Source of the DNA: Bradyrhizobium sp. AZCC 1719
GTDB lineage: Bacteria; Pseudomonadota; Alphaproteobacteria; Rhizobiales; Xanthobacteraceae
DNA: 64,000 nt
Reading direction: 5' to 3'
NCBI RefSeq assembly: GCF_036924525.1
Contig: NZ_JAZHRU010000001.1
Coordinates: forward strand, 3,253,001-3,317,000
The position numbers and the translations under genes were made by a program. Position 1 is the first letter of the stretch. Each line of letters opens with the position of its first letter. Below, one piece after another: positions 25,916-34,579 of the stretch. The notes beneath the pieces are model-generated. The model had not been told where the DNA came from and ran no database searches. It saw only the letters and a program-made list of their open reading frames with translations.

Positions 25916-26884
25916 TCAACTAACGGCATCGCCCCACCGCCAGCGGCGCGCACGGGCGTAATCCGCCTTGGCGCGGCGGGGCATTTTCGCGAAGCTGAGA
26001 CCTTCCGGCGTGCAAAGTTTCGCCGTTACTTCGACCTTGGTGACGATCGGTTGCGCCAGCACGCGAGTGGGGTGCCGTTCCACCGCAGCGCGCGTCAACG
26101 CGACATAAGAGAATTTCTCATCCTCGTACGGCAGCTCCGCGCCCTTGACCTGCTTGTGCGCGCGTGAGCGTTGCAGGCGCTGGGTGAAATGGCACCAGTC
26201 CGGTGCTTGTAGCGGGCATTGACTGTCGTGCGGGCAGGGGGCGGCGACATGTGCGCCCAGCGCGATCAGGTGCGCGCGCAGCGCAATGATCCGGGCATAG
26301 CCGGCGGGCGTGCCGGGTTCGACCACGAGCAGCGTGTCGTGGGTCTTCTGCCACAACAGTTCGGCGAGCGCGCGTTGCTCGGCTTCGCCGATTTCGCCGA
26401 TCATGTAGCTCGCCACGACAAGGTCTGCCGTATCCGCTTTGGCAAGCGCGGCGCGGGCCTCGCCGAGCTGGTAGCCGATGTCGCGCAGCCGCGTGCCGTT
26501 GCGCACCAGATCCAGCGCCAGCGCACGCAACGCGGCGTTGGCATCCAGCAGCGTGAATTCCGTCAGCGACGGGAATGCTTCGGCCGCTGCCCATGTGGCC
26601 GTGCCCGGCCCGGCGCCGACGTCGAGCAGGGTCTTTGGAGCGAAGTCAGGTCTGTTCTGGACGAGTGCGTTCAGGCTGGCCGTGACCGCGGCATAGGTCG
26701 CGGGCATTCGTGCCAGCGCATAGGCGAGTGCGTCGGCTTCAGAGCGGATCGTGCCGGAGTTGCCGCCGCAGCGATAGGTCTTCGAGATTGAGGCGGCGCG
26801 GCCGGCGGCGTCGCTGCGGGAAAAGCCGCGCAGCTTGCCGTCGAGCGCGGTTTTCAGTTCGGCAGGGAGGTCGGGTGAGGTCAT
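25916..26884 (-). CDS. Rsm22-like small-subunit rRNA methyltransferase family protein
   Basis: 322 residues. A SAM-binding motif TLLDVGAGPGTATWAA lies near residues 97-112, and LLVVEPGTPAGY later in the Rossmann fold. The C-terminal part has the Rsm22 cysteine cluster: CPHDSQCPLQAPDWCHFTQR, followed by PYEDEKFSYVALTR. Rsm22 proteins are best known from mitochondria, where they assist small-ribosomal-subunit assembly; the cysteines may bind a metal or Fe-S cluster. Alphaproteobacterial homologues are their likely relatives. Family A repeats flank the gene on both sides. Confidence 0.85.
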   Translation of the reverse strand: MTSPDLPAELKTALDGKLRGFSRSDAAGRAASISKTYRCGGNSGTIRSEADALAYALARMPATYAAVTASLNALVQNRPDFAPKTLLDVGAGPGTATWAAAEAFPSLTEFTLLDANAALRALALDLVRNGTRLRDIGYQLGEARAALAKADTADLVVASYMIGEIGEAEQRALAELLWQKTHDTLLVVEPGTPAGYARIIALRAHLIALGAHVAAPCPHDSQCPLQAPDWCHFTQRLQRSRAHKQVKGAELPYEDEKFSYVALTRAAVERHPTRVLAQPIVTKVEVTAKLCTPEGLSFAKMPRRAKADYARARRWRWGDAVS

Positions 26885-26902
26885 GATCTACCGTCATCCG
26901 AT

Positions 26903-26982
26903 GTCATTCCGGGGCGGTCCGCAGGACCGAACCCGGAATCTCGAGATTCCGGGTTCGTCGCTACGCGCCGCCCCGGAATGAC
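26903..26982. repeat. Family A palindromic repeat, copy 5
   Basis: GTCATTCCGGGGCGGTCC at the left and CGCCCCGGAATGAC at the right around GGAATCTCGAGATTCCGGG. It lies 11 bases from the smc stop. Confidence 0.85.
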
Positions 26983-26992
26983 CGAACAACAA

Positions 26993-29900
26993 TCACGCCA
27001 CGTTCTGATCCAAAATCTTCACGGCGTCGTCGAGGCCGACCGAGACCAGTTGCGAGACGCCGCGTTCGGCCATGGTGACGCCGAACAGCCGGTTCATCCG
27101 CGCCATCGTGATCGGATTATGCGTGATGATGATGAAGCGGGTTTCCGTCGACGAGGTCATCTCGTGCAGCAGGTTGCAGAACCGCTCCACATTGTGGTCG
27201 TCGAGCGGCGCGTCGACTTCGTCCAGCACGCAAATCGGCGACGGGTTGGTGAGGAACACCGCGAAGATCAGCGCCAGCGCCGTCAGCGCCTGCTCGCCAC
27301 CCGAAAGCAGCGACAGCGTCTGCGGCTTCTTGCCGGGCGGTTTGGCGATGATTTCGAGGCCGGCCTCCAGTGGATCGTCGCTCTCGATCAAATGAAGCGC
27401 GGCTTCGCCGCCGCCGAACAATTCGACGAACAGCCGCTTGAAGTGCTCGTTGACGGTCTCGAACGAGGTCAACAGCCGCTCGCGGGCTTCCTTGTTGAGG
27501 CTCTGGATGCCCTGGCGCAGCCGCTTGATGGCTTCGACCAGATCGTCGCGTTCGGTGGTCAACGCCGTGTGCTGGGTCTCGACCTCGCGCAATTCTTCCT
27601 CGGCGCGCAGATTGACGGCGCCAAGGCGCTCGCGGTCGCGGCGCAGCTTTTCGAGGCTTTCCTCGATTTCGGAAAGCGGCGGCAATTCCGAGCCCGGCTC
27701 GATCTCGGCGAGCGCCGCTACCGCGTGCGGCTCGACTTCGAGCATGTCGTGGATCTCGCGCTCGATGTCGGAAAGGCGGCGCTTGGTGCCTTCCATGCGC
27801 TCCTCGGCGCGGGCGCAGGCCTCGCGGGCGGAGGAGAGCGCTTCGAGCGAGGCCTTGGCCTCGCGGTCGGTCTGGGCCATCACGCTCTCGGCGGCGGCCA
27901 GCGCATCCGCGGCGACGCGGCGGGCGCTTTCGGCCGACTCGATCTCGTTGATCAGCGCGCGACGCTTTTCGGCAAACACGGCCGGTGCATTTTCAAGCTC
28001 GGCGCGCTCGGCCGTTACCTCGGTGATGCGCGCCTCGACGGTGGCGACCTGTGAGGCCGAGCTCTGCTTGCGATTCTGCCATTCGGTGCGTTCGGCCGTG
28101 ATCGCCTGCACGCGCTTGTCGGCCAACTCGGCTTCGCGCGCCAGCGCCTGGGCTTCGGCCCGCACTTGCGCGGCAAAGCGGCGGTGTCCGTCGATCTCGG
28201 TACGAACGGCGCTAAGCTTCGCTTCCGTCTCATCCGTCGGCGGCAGTTCGGTCAGCGCGGCAGTGGCGCTCTCATGCGCGGCCTCAGCCTCGCTGCGGTC
28301 GGCGGCAAGGCGGGTATGGGCCTCGGTCAGCGCGGATTTGCGCGCGGCGTGGCGATTGATCTCGCGCTCGGTCGCGGCATGGCGTTCGCGCGCCGCATCG
28401 GCCTCGCGCTGCGCGGCCCGCCAGGCTTCGCGGGCGGCCGTTTCGGCGGCGGATGCCGCCTTCAGTTCCGCCTCGGCGTCTTCCAGGGCCTGCCGCTTGG
28501 CAGCAGCATCGGCGCGGGCCTGTTCCAGCTCGTGTTCGATATCGACCAGGCGGGCGCGTTCGGCCAGACGCCGAGCGGCGCCGGTCGGTGCATGCGCGGC
28601 GGCGACAAAGCCGTCCCAGCGCCAGACGTCGCCTTCCAGCGAGACCAGCCGCTGGCCGGTCTTCAATTGCGAAACGAACTCCGCGCCGCGCTCCTTCGGC
28701 ACGACGCCGATCTGCGCAAGACGGCGCGCCAGTTCGGCCGGCGCCTCGACATGCGCAGCCAGCGCATCCACGCCGTCCGGCAGGGCCGGATCGTCGAAGC
28801 TTGCGCCGGCATTGGTCCAGCGCATCGGCGCGGAGGGATCGACGGGCGCGTCAAGATCGTCGCCGAGGACGGCGCCAAGCGCTTTCTCATAGCCCTTGGC
28901 GACGGTGACACCGTCGATGATCGGCGGCCACAGATTCTTGGTCTCGACATTGACCAGTTTTGAAATCGTGCGCGCTTCGGTCTCGAGCCGCTGCACGCGC
29001 TTTTCGGCCTCGGTGAGCGGGGCGCGGGAAGCTTCGAGCTTCTGCCGTGCAGCGATGTGGCCGGTCTCGTTGGCTTGCGCCGCCGCTTCGGATACGGCCA
29101 GCGTTTCCTGCGCGGTCTCCATGGCGGCGGCGAGCGCGTCGAGGTCGCCGAGATTGCCGGTCTCGTCGCTGAGCTTTTGCTCATCGGCCGCGACGCTGGC
29201 GAGTTCCTGGTCGAGCCGGGCCAGCCGGTCGCGATGGGTGCGCACGCCGGCCTCTAACTGGTTGCGCTTGGCGGTGAGGTCGGCGAGCGCCGTGGTCAGC
29301 TCGCCGAACATGCGCTCGGCCGCGGCCAGTGTCGCTTCCGCTTCCGACACGCGCTCGTCGACGCCAGAGCGCTTTTCGACGCGTGACTTGATCTCTTCCT
29401 TCAGCTCGGCGTCCTCGGTGTCGAGGCGCTGCAGCGCGATCTCGGCATCGGATGTCTGCTGCTGTTCGCGCGCGATGTCGGCGGCGAACTGATTCAGCCG
29501 CCGGTCGAGCTCGGCGACACGCTCCTTGGCGCGCTCTTCCTCGCGGTCGAGCTGTTCGCGGGCGTTGGTGAGGCGCTGCAGTCCCGCCGCGGCGCGGGCT
29601 TCGCCTTCGCGCAAGGCCGGCAATTCGGAAGCGCGGATCGCCTGGATACGCGCCGCTTCGGCCTGCTCGCGGGTGCGCTCGGCCATCTCGCGCACATTGA
29701 CGTCGTGCGTTTGCGCGGCTTCCGCGACGTCGGTATTGGCCTCGAGCCAGCGCAGGTGGAACAGCGTGGCCTCAGCCTTGCGCACCTTGGCCGCAACTTC
29801 GCGGAACCGGATCGCCTGCCGCGCCTGCTTCTTCAAGCCGTCGATCTGGCCGGAGAGCTGCCCGATCACGTCCTCGACGCGGGTGAGGTTGGTTTCGGCA

Positions 29901-30457
29901 GCCCTCAGCCGCAGCTCAGCCTCGTGGCGGCGGGCATGGAGGCCCGCGACGCCGGCGGCGTCTTCCAGCACACGGCGGCGCTGCTCGGGCTTGGCCTGAA
30001 TGATCTCGCCGATCTTGCCCTGGTGAACCAGCGCCGGCGACCGCGCGCCGGTGGCGGCGTCGGCAAACAGGATCTGCACGTCGCGGGCGCGGACATCGCG
30101 GCCGTTGATGCGATAGACCGAGCCCGCCTCGCGCTCGATGCGGCGGGAGATTTCCAGCACCTGGCTGTCGTTGACGGCGGCCGGCGCCGTGCGATCGGCA
30201 TTGTCGATCGTCATCGTCACTTCGGCGTGGTTGCGCGCCGGACGGTTGCCGGAACCGGCGAAGATCACCGCATCCATGTCCGCGGCGCGCAGCGATTTGT
30301 GCGAGGTTTCGCCCATCGCCCAGCGCAAGGCTTCGACCAAATTGGATTTGCCGCAGCCGTTCGGTCCGACCACGCCGGTGAGGCCGGGTTCAATCATGAA
30401 ATCAGTGGGTTCGACGAACGACTTGAAACCGTGGAGGCGGAGGCGCGTAAGTTTCAT
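26993..30457 (-). CDS. smc: Chromosome segregation protein SMC
   Basis: 1154 residues from MKLTRLRLHGFKSF; the in-frame extension to 30592 is not family-like. Walker A is GPNGCGKSNLVEALRWAMGE, the ABC signature is LLSGGEQALTALAL near the C-terminus, and Walker B is ICVLDEVDAPLDDHN. Between the head halves lie two long coiled-coil arms rich in A, E and R, and a hinge near residues 490-620 (VAKGYEKALGAVLGDDLDA). It compacts and helps segregate the chromosome. The dsbA-like gene lies upstream on the same strand. Confidence 0.96.
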   Translation of the reverse strand: MKLTRLRLHGFKSFVEPTDFMIEPGLTGVVGPNGCGKSNLVEALRWAMGETSHKSLRAADMDAVIFAGSGNRPARNHAEVTMTIDNADRTAPAAVNDSQVLEISRRIEREAGSVYRINGRDVRARDVQILFADAATGARSPALVHQGKIGEIIQAKPEQRRRVLEDAAGVAGLHARRHEAELRLRAAETNLTRVEDVIGQLSGQIDGLKKQARQAIRFREVAAKVRKAEATLFHLRWLEANTDVAEAAQTHDVNVREMAERTREQAEAARIQAIRASELPALREGEARAAAGLQRLTNAREQLDREEERAKERVAELDRRLNQFAADIAREQQQTSDAEIALQRLDTEDAELKEEIKSRVEKRSGVDERVSEAEATLAAAERMFGELTTALADLTAKRNQLEAGVRTHRDRLARLDQELASVAADEQKLSDETGNLGDLDALAAAMETAQETLAVSEAAAQANETGHIAARQKLEASRAPLTEAEKRVQRLETEARTISKLVNVETKNLWPPIIDGVTVAKGYEKALGAVLGDDLDAPVDPSAPMRWTNAGASFDDPALPDGVDALAAHVEAPAELARRLAQIGVVPKERGAEFVSQLKTGQRLVSLEGDVWRWDGFVAAAHAPTGAARRLAERARLVDIEHELEQARADAAAKRQALEDAEAELKAASAAETAAREAWRAAQREADAARERHAATEREINRHAARKSALTEAHTRLAADRSEAEAAHESATAALTELPPTDETEAKLSAVRTEIDGHRRFAAQVRAEAQALAREAELADKRVQAITAERTEWQNRKQSSASQVATVEARITEVTAERAELENAPAVFAEKRRALINEIESAESARRVAADALAAAESVMAQTDREAKASLEALSSAREACARAEERMEGTKRRLSDIEREIHDMLEVEPHAVAALAEIEPGSELPPLSEIEESLEKLRRDRERLGAVNLRAEEELREVETQHTALTTERDDLVEAIKRLRQGIQSLNKEARERLLTSFETVNEHFKRLFVELFGGGEAALHLIESDDPLEAGLEIIAKPPGKKPQTLSLLSGGEQALTALALIFAVFLTNPSPICVLDEVDAPLDDHNVERFCNLLHEMTSSTETRFIIITHNPITMARMNRLFGVTMAERGVSQLVSVGLDDAVKILDQNVA

Positions 30458-30684
30458 GAACACAAATCTCTGTTGGCGGGGCGCGAATCTCCCTGCCGTG
30501 ACAATACCATAGAAGGCAATGTCAGTGTGGATGAGCCGCCCGTTGCGGCTCTTATCGCCCGCGACAATGGCGAGGCCGGGGCCGGAGAGCAACGCCCCCG
30601 CGGGGCTTTTCCCAAGGGATTTGAGGCGCTTGTGTGGCGCCTTTTGCTGGACTCAATCAGCGCGAATGAATCCGATCGCGCGAA

Positions 30685-31338
30685 TCAGCTCTTCAGCATC
30701 GCATTGATGCGCTTTGCGAACTCCTCGAAGCTCTGCTCGCCCTTGATCATCTCGCCATTGATGAAGAAGGTCGGCGTCGACTGCACCTTCAACACCTCGG
30801 CGGCATATTTCTGGTCGGCGGCGATCTTGTCGAGCAGCGCCTGATCCTTCAGGCAATCCTCGACCTGCGTTTGCGTAAGGCCGGCCTGCTTGCCAATCCG
30901 GGTCAGCGTCTCCGTAGTATTCTTCACCACCCAGTCGTTCTGCTGCTTGAACAGAAGGTCGATGACGGCGAAATATCTCGGCGCGTCGTCCTTGGCGATG
31001 CAACGGGCCAGCATCGATCCGGCGGCGGCCTTGATGTCGAGCGGGAATTCGCGGAACACGTAGCGTATCTTGCCGCTGTCGATGAATTCCGACTTGATCT
31101 TCGGGAACACTTTTTCGGCGAACGCGGCGCAATGCGGGCAGGTCATCGAGGCGTATTCGGTGATGGTCACGGTAGCGTTGGCCGGCCCGAGCGCCATGTC
31201 GGGCAGCGACTGCGGCTTGGCGACGTCAGCGGGGCTCTGCGCCATCGCATCGGTGATCAGCCGCAGCGGCGAGAAGCCGGCGAGCAGGCCAAGCCCGGTC
31301 AGCGAGAGAGCGGCGGTGAAGGCGCGGCGCGTGATCAT
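30685..31338 (-). CDS. DsbA family thioredoxin-fold oxidoreductase, exported
   Basis: 217 residues from MITRRAFTAALSLTGLG, an export signal with a twin arginine (possible Tat substrate). The catalytic motif CPHC is at 67-70 within YASMTCPHCAAFA, and the cis-proline loop is VQSTPTFFING. The protein resembles BdbD/DsbA-type periplasmic thiol oxidases that introduce disulfides. The longer frame to 31512 overlaps the DUF721 gene and is not favoured. An unannotated gap of 227 bases separates it from smc; a GC hairpin at about 30594-30612 could be a weak terminator. Confidence 0.92.
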   Translation of the reverse strand: MITRRAFTAALSLTGLGLLAGFSPLRLITDAMAQSPADVAKPQSLPDMALGPANATVTITEYASMTCPHCAAFAEKVFPKIKSEFIDSGKIRYVFREFPLDIKAAAGSMLARCIAKDDAPRYFAVIDLLFKQQNDWVVKNTTETLTRIGKQAGLTQTQVEDCLKDQALLDKIAADQKYAAEVLKVQSTPTFFINGEMIKGEQSFEEFAKRINAMLKS

Positions 31339-31456
31339 CAAAGTCTGCTCCCGAATGGCGCGTTCACGCCCGAAAGAACTGCAAAAGAAGCCTTCGCTAG
31401 CTTGAAACGCCAGTTGTGGCAATGGCGGCTTGCGGCGGTCGCGCCGCGCTGCGGGC

Positions 31457-31936
31457 TCAATTTCGCTTGATCGAGGCGCCGAGCCGGGCCAGGGCTGCGC
31501 GCAGTTCCTCATCCTCCACGGCGGACAGGGTTTCGGCCACCTTCGCCACCAATTTCGGGTCGGGCGCGCGGGGCGGCGCGGGGCGATTTCGGCGCGACAG
31601 CGGCGCCTGCCGCAACGCCAGCCGGCCGACCGCGCTCCAGCCGAAAAAGCGGTTGACCCGTTGCAGGATCACGTCGGAGGAATGCTGGATCTCCAGCGCC
31701 ATCGGGCCCTCCACCCGCAGTACCAGGGTTGCCGGTTCCTGCGGCTGCCCCTCCACCGGCCGCGGCCATTGCATCTTGAGCGGCTCGGAATGGGCGGCGA
31801 TCTCGGGTCCGGCGATCTCGGCCCAGCGCGTCACCAGTTCGCGCGCGGCAAATCCCTGCTTGGCATAGGCGTCGGAAAAGACGTCGCTGAGCAGGACGGA
31901 GAGGGGTTTCGCCGAGATCGGACCGGGTTTGGACAT
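31457..31936 (-). CDS. DUF721 (DciA-like) protein
   Basis: 159 residues. The DUF721 core is ARELVTRWAEIAGPEIAAHS, then ATLVLRVEGPMALEIQHSSDVILQ split by a turn, and VNRFFGWSAVGRLALRQ. The C-terminus is proline-rich, then helical. DUF721 proteins include DciA, which loads the replicative helicase DnaB in bacteria that lack DnaC. It lies between the dsbA-like gene and divergent mutY, an order commonly seen in this group, and with smc and mutY forms a DNA-maintenance neighbourhood. Confidence 0.85.
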   Translation of the reverse strand: MSKPGPISAKPLSVLLSDVFSDAYAKQGFAARELVTRWAEIAGPEIAAHSEPLKMQWPRPVEGQPQEPATLVLRVEGPMALEIQHSSDVILQRVNRFFGWSAVGRLALRQAPLSRRNRPAPPRAPDPKLVAKVAETLSAVEDEELRAALARLGASIKRN

Positions 31937-31982
31937 GGGGGCTCTATACCACTTCGCGCGGTGCGAACGTAACCTTCGCAGT

Positions 31983-32072
31983 CGTCATGCCCGGGCTTGT
32001 CCCGGCCATCCACGGTCTTCACTTCGGCGGCGAAGAAAGACGTGGATGCCCGGGACAAGCCCGGGCATGACG
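31983..32072. repeat. Family B palindromic repeat, copy 1
   Basis: CGTCATGCCCGGGCTTGTCC at the left and GGACAAGCCCGGGCATGACG at the right. It lies in the mutY/DUF721 divergent region. The second copy is at 63709-63797. Confidence 0.85.
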
Positions 32073-32107
32073 TGGAGAGATTTGCGCCCCAACACTAGAG
32101 TGCGCCA

Positions 32108-33202
32108 ATGAGTCCGGTGGTCGCCAAAATCAAACGACAAGAAAAGCCTGTTGTGGCGGAGTCCCGCCCCGCGCTGCTGCTCGACTGGTACGACCGTCAT
32201 CGCCGTCGCTTGCCGTGGCGGGCGGCAGCGGGCGAGCGGGCCGATCCGTATCGGGTCTGGCTGTCGGAAATCATGCTGCAGCAGACTGGCGTCAAAACGG
32301 TCGGGCCGTATTTCGAGAAATTTCTGGCGCGCTGGCCCGATATCGCTGCGCTCGGCCGCGCCTCGCTGGATGACGTGCTGCGGATGTGGGCCGGGCTCGG
32401 CTATTATTCGCGCGCACGCAATCTGCATGCCTGCGCGGTCGCCGTGGTGCGCGACCATGGCGGGATATTTCCCGATACCGAGGAAGGCCTGCGCCAATTG
32501 CCCGGGATCGGGCCTTACACGGCAAAGGCGGTCGCAGCGATCGCGTTCGATATCCGAACCATGCCGGTCGACGGCAATATCGAGCGCGTGGTGTCGCGGC
32601 TTTACGCTGTCGAGGAGCCATTGCCGCAGGCGAAGCCACGCGTCCAGGAATTGGCATCGACACTATTGGGGGAATCCCGTGCGGGCGACAGCGCGCAGGC
32701 GCTGATGGATCTGGGCTCCTCGATCTGCACGCCAAAGAAGCCCGCTTGTGCGCTGTGCCCGCTGAATGATGATTGCGCCGCCCGCCTGCGCGGCGATCAG
32801 GAGACGTTTCCGCGCAAGGCGCCGAAGAAAGCGGGAGATCTGCGCCGTGGCGCCGCCTTCATCGTGACGCGCGGCGATGAGATCCTCGTTCGCACGCGAG
32901 CGGAAAAAGGCCTGCTCGGCGGCATGACCGAAGTACCGGGCTCGGAGTGGCTGGCCGGGCAGGACGACAAGGCGGCGCTGAAGCAGGCGCCTGAGCTCAA
33001 CGGCGTGACGCGCTGGCACCGCAAGACGGGCGTGGTCACCCACGTGTTCACGCATTTTCCGCTCGAACTCGTGATCTACACGGCCATGGTGCCGCCGCAC
33101 ACGCGCGCGCCGGAAGGCATGCGCTGGGTGCCGGTTGCGACCCTTGCCGACGAGGCGTTTCCCAACGTGATGCGTAAGGCCATCGCGCACGGTTTGGGCT
33201 GA
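32108..33202 (+). CDS. mutY: A/G-specific adenine DNA glycosylase
   Basis: 364 residues. LPWRAAAG and SEIMLQQTGVKTV open the HhH-GPD fold; GLGYYSRARNLHACA and LPGIGPYTAKAVAAIAFD form the helix-hairpin-helix, with the catalytic aspartate in PVDGNIERV. The 4Fe-4S ligands are in CTPKKPACALCPLNDDC. The C-terminal Nudix-like domain (GLLGGMTEVPGSEW) reads 8-oxoG. It removes adenine misincorporated opposite 8-oxoguanine. The N-terminus may start at 32108; no strong RBS is seen. Confidence 0.96.
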   Translation: MSPVVAKIKRQEKPVVAESRPALLLDWYDRHRRRLPWRAAAGERADPYRVWLSEIMLQQTGVKTVGPYFEKFLARWPDIAALGRASLDDVLRMWAGLGYYSRARNLHACAVAVVRDHGGIFPDTEEGLRQLPGIGPYTAKAVAAIAFDIRTMPVDGNIERVVSRLYAVEEPLPQAKPRVQELASTLLGESRAGDSAQALMDLGSSICTPKKPACALCPLNDDCAARLRGDQETFPRKAPKKAGDLRRGAAFIVTRGDEILVRTRAEKGLLGGMTEVPGSEWLAGQDDKAALKQAPELNGVTRWHRKTGVVTHVFTHFPLELVIYTAMVPPHTRAPEGMRWVPVATLADEAFPNVMRKAIAHGLG

Positions 33203-33301
33203 GCCAGTGCGTGCACGCATAAGAATGCAATGTCCGCCTCCCCGGGGTAGAACAGACTTTTGTGCGCGCCCGAGAATTTCGCATTATGACCTTAAGCGGA
33301 C

Positions 33302-34054
33302 CTATGGACCGGATGCGATTGCCATGAGGATTGTGCGCAGGCTTAAGAGCACTACAACGGAGCCGACCAGAAGCATCAGGACTTTATCCGGGATGTGTTT
33401 GGTCGCAAGCGCTGCGAACGGCGCCGCGATGACTCCCCCGATGATGAGACCGGCGATGATAGGCCACAGGCTCAGGCCAACGGTGAGAAAGAAAGTCGTT
33501 GATATGGTCAAAGTGACGAAAAACTCGGCCAAGTTGACTGAGCCGATGGCGTAGCGCGGCGTCGCGCCTTGGCCAAGGAGTGTAGAGGTCACGATCGGGC
33601 CCCATCCTCCTCCGCCAATGGCGTCGAGGATGCCACCGAACAAACCCAGAGGGCCGACTGCGCGCGGCCTAGGTGCCTCAATGGGGCGAGCCGCTAGCGC
33701 CTTCCAGACGATAAAAGCGCCAAGCAGAAGGAGGTAAGCGCTGATGAAAGGCTTCAAGGCTTCGCCGGGGAGTTCGGAGAGTGCATAGGCGCCGATTGCC
33801 CCACCAATCATTCCCGGAATGGCAATACGCAGGAGCAGTTTGCGGTCAACATTGCCAAAGCGCCAATGGGCGAGACCCGAGGCGCCGGTGGTGAATGTCT
33901 CCGCCGCATGCACGCACGCGCTTGCGGTGGCGGGAGGCACGCCCAGGCTGAGGAGCACAGAGGTAGCCGTTACGCCGTAGGCCATGCCGATCGCACCGTC
34001 GATCATTTGCGCGACGAAGCCAATGATGACGTAAAGAAGTACGTCGTCCCACAT
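33302..34054 (-). CDS. TSUP (TauE/SafE) family membrane permease
   Basis: 250 residues, about seven to eight helices. The family pattern appears as FVAQMIDGAIGMAYGVTATS in the first half, with HAAETFTTGASGLAHWRFG, and as GGILDAIGGGGWGPIVTS in the second. These proteins move sulfite or organosulfur anions. The sequence is less GC-rich than the surrounding housekeeping genes. GGGAG lies before the ATG. It differs clearly from the TSUP protein at 6299-7060. Confidence 0.9.
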   Translation of the reverse strand: MWDDVLLYVIIGFVAQMIDGAIGMAYGVTATSVLLSLGVPPATASACVHAAETFTTGASGLAHWRFGNVDRKLLLRIAIPGMIGGAIGAYALSELPGEALKPFISAYLLLLGAFIVWKALAARPIEAPRPRAVGPLGLFGGILDAIGGGGWGPIVTSTLLGQGATPRYAIGSVNLAEFFVTLTISTTFFLTVGLSLWPIIAGLIIGGVIAAPFAALATKHIPDKVLMLLVGSVVVLLSLRTILMAIASGP

Positions 34055-34487
34055 GGGAACTCCCGATCGACTTATTTCCGCCGGTTACGAACGCCAGCAG
34101 CGCGCATGGCGTCCACACTATCGACCTCATTTTCTTTAACAAGCCAAGGCGTCCCCAATTTCATCGACAACACGCACTGCTGTTCCGCAAGATCGCTCTA
34201 AACAAAAGCTGCGTTCTCGCCGCCGTGGAACAAGATGTCGGGCGAATGGATGCCGCGCTTCATTGCACGCCTGTTGTCCTAATAGATTGAGCGGCTTCGA
34301 GTCATGCGAAGCGTGCGCGGTACGCGTCGGTTAACGTCCGATGATGACCAAAACCAGACGTTGAAAAGTTTCTCCACGCACGCGTCCGCACTAATTTCAG
34401 AAGCTCCGAGTGACGCTATAGAAACGTATGCGTTCGAACTCGTCGAGAGACCCTGATCGTCACGTCTGCAGTCCTCGTGGCCAGATT
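34055..34487. other. Long intergenic region, no gene seen
   Basis: 433 bases of comparatively AT-rich sequence without a supportable ORF, between the divergent TSUP gene and the CRP-like site before the caspase gene. Together with the following promoter region the gap is 525 bases. No hairpin or repeat stood out. Confidence 0.5.
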
Positions 34488-34505
34488 TTGTGATTTAGAT
34501 CACAA
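34488..34505 (+). promoter_or_regulatory. CRP/FNR-family operator upstream of the caspase gene
   Basis: TTGTGATTTAGATCACAA is a near-perfect palindrome with the CRP consensus TGTGA-N6-TCACA intact. Its centre (34496.5) lies about 40 bases before the start predicted from the GATAAT box at 34524-34529, the position of a class II activator site. The G in TGTGA favours a CRP-type over an FNR/FixK-type protein. Confidence 0.7.
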
Positions 34506-34523
34506 GACTTGGCTAATCGCCTC

Positions 34524-34529
34524 GATAAT
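34524..34529 (+). promoter_or_regulatory. Putative -10 box of the caspase gene
   Basis: GATAAT (one mismatch to TATAAT). No good -35 box is visible, as expected when an activator bound at about -41 replaces it. Predicted start near 34537, giving a leader of about 43 bases. Confidence 0.5.
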
Positions 34530-34579
34530 TTGATGCTTAAATGCTGGTTCCGATCAGGGCTCGGTAATGGGGCTTTCGT

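Noticed and set aside
14992..26982. Family A repeats considered as a CRISPR array
   Set aside because: Copies are kilobases apart, palindromic and intergenic; no regular spacers or cas genes.
27438..28892. Long serine/alanine-rich open frames opposite smc
   Set aside because: Composition follows from the coiled-coil codons of smc read backwards; no independent coding sign.
30594..30612. GC hairpin after the dsbA-like gene as an intrinsic terminator
   Set aside because: The T-run is on the opposite strand from the dsbA/smc transcripts, so direction is wrong for them; only weak evidence.
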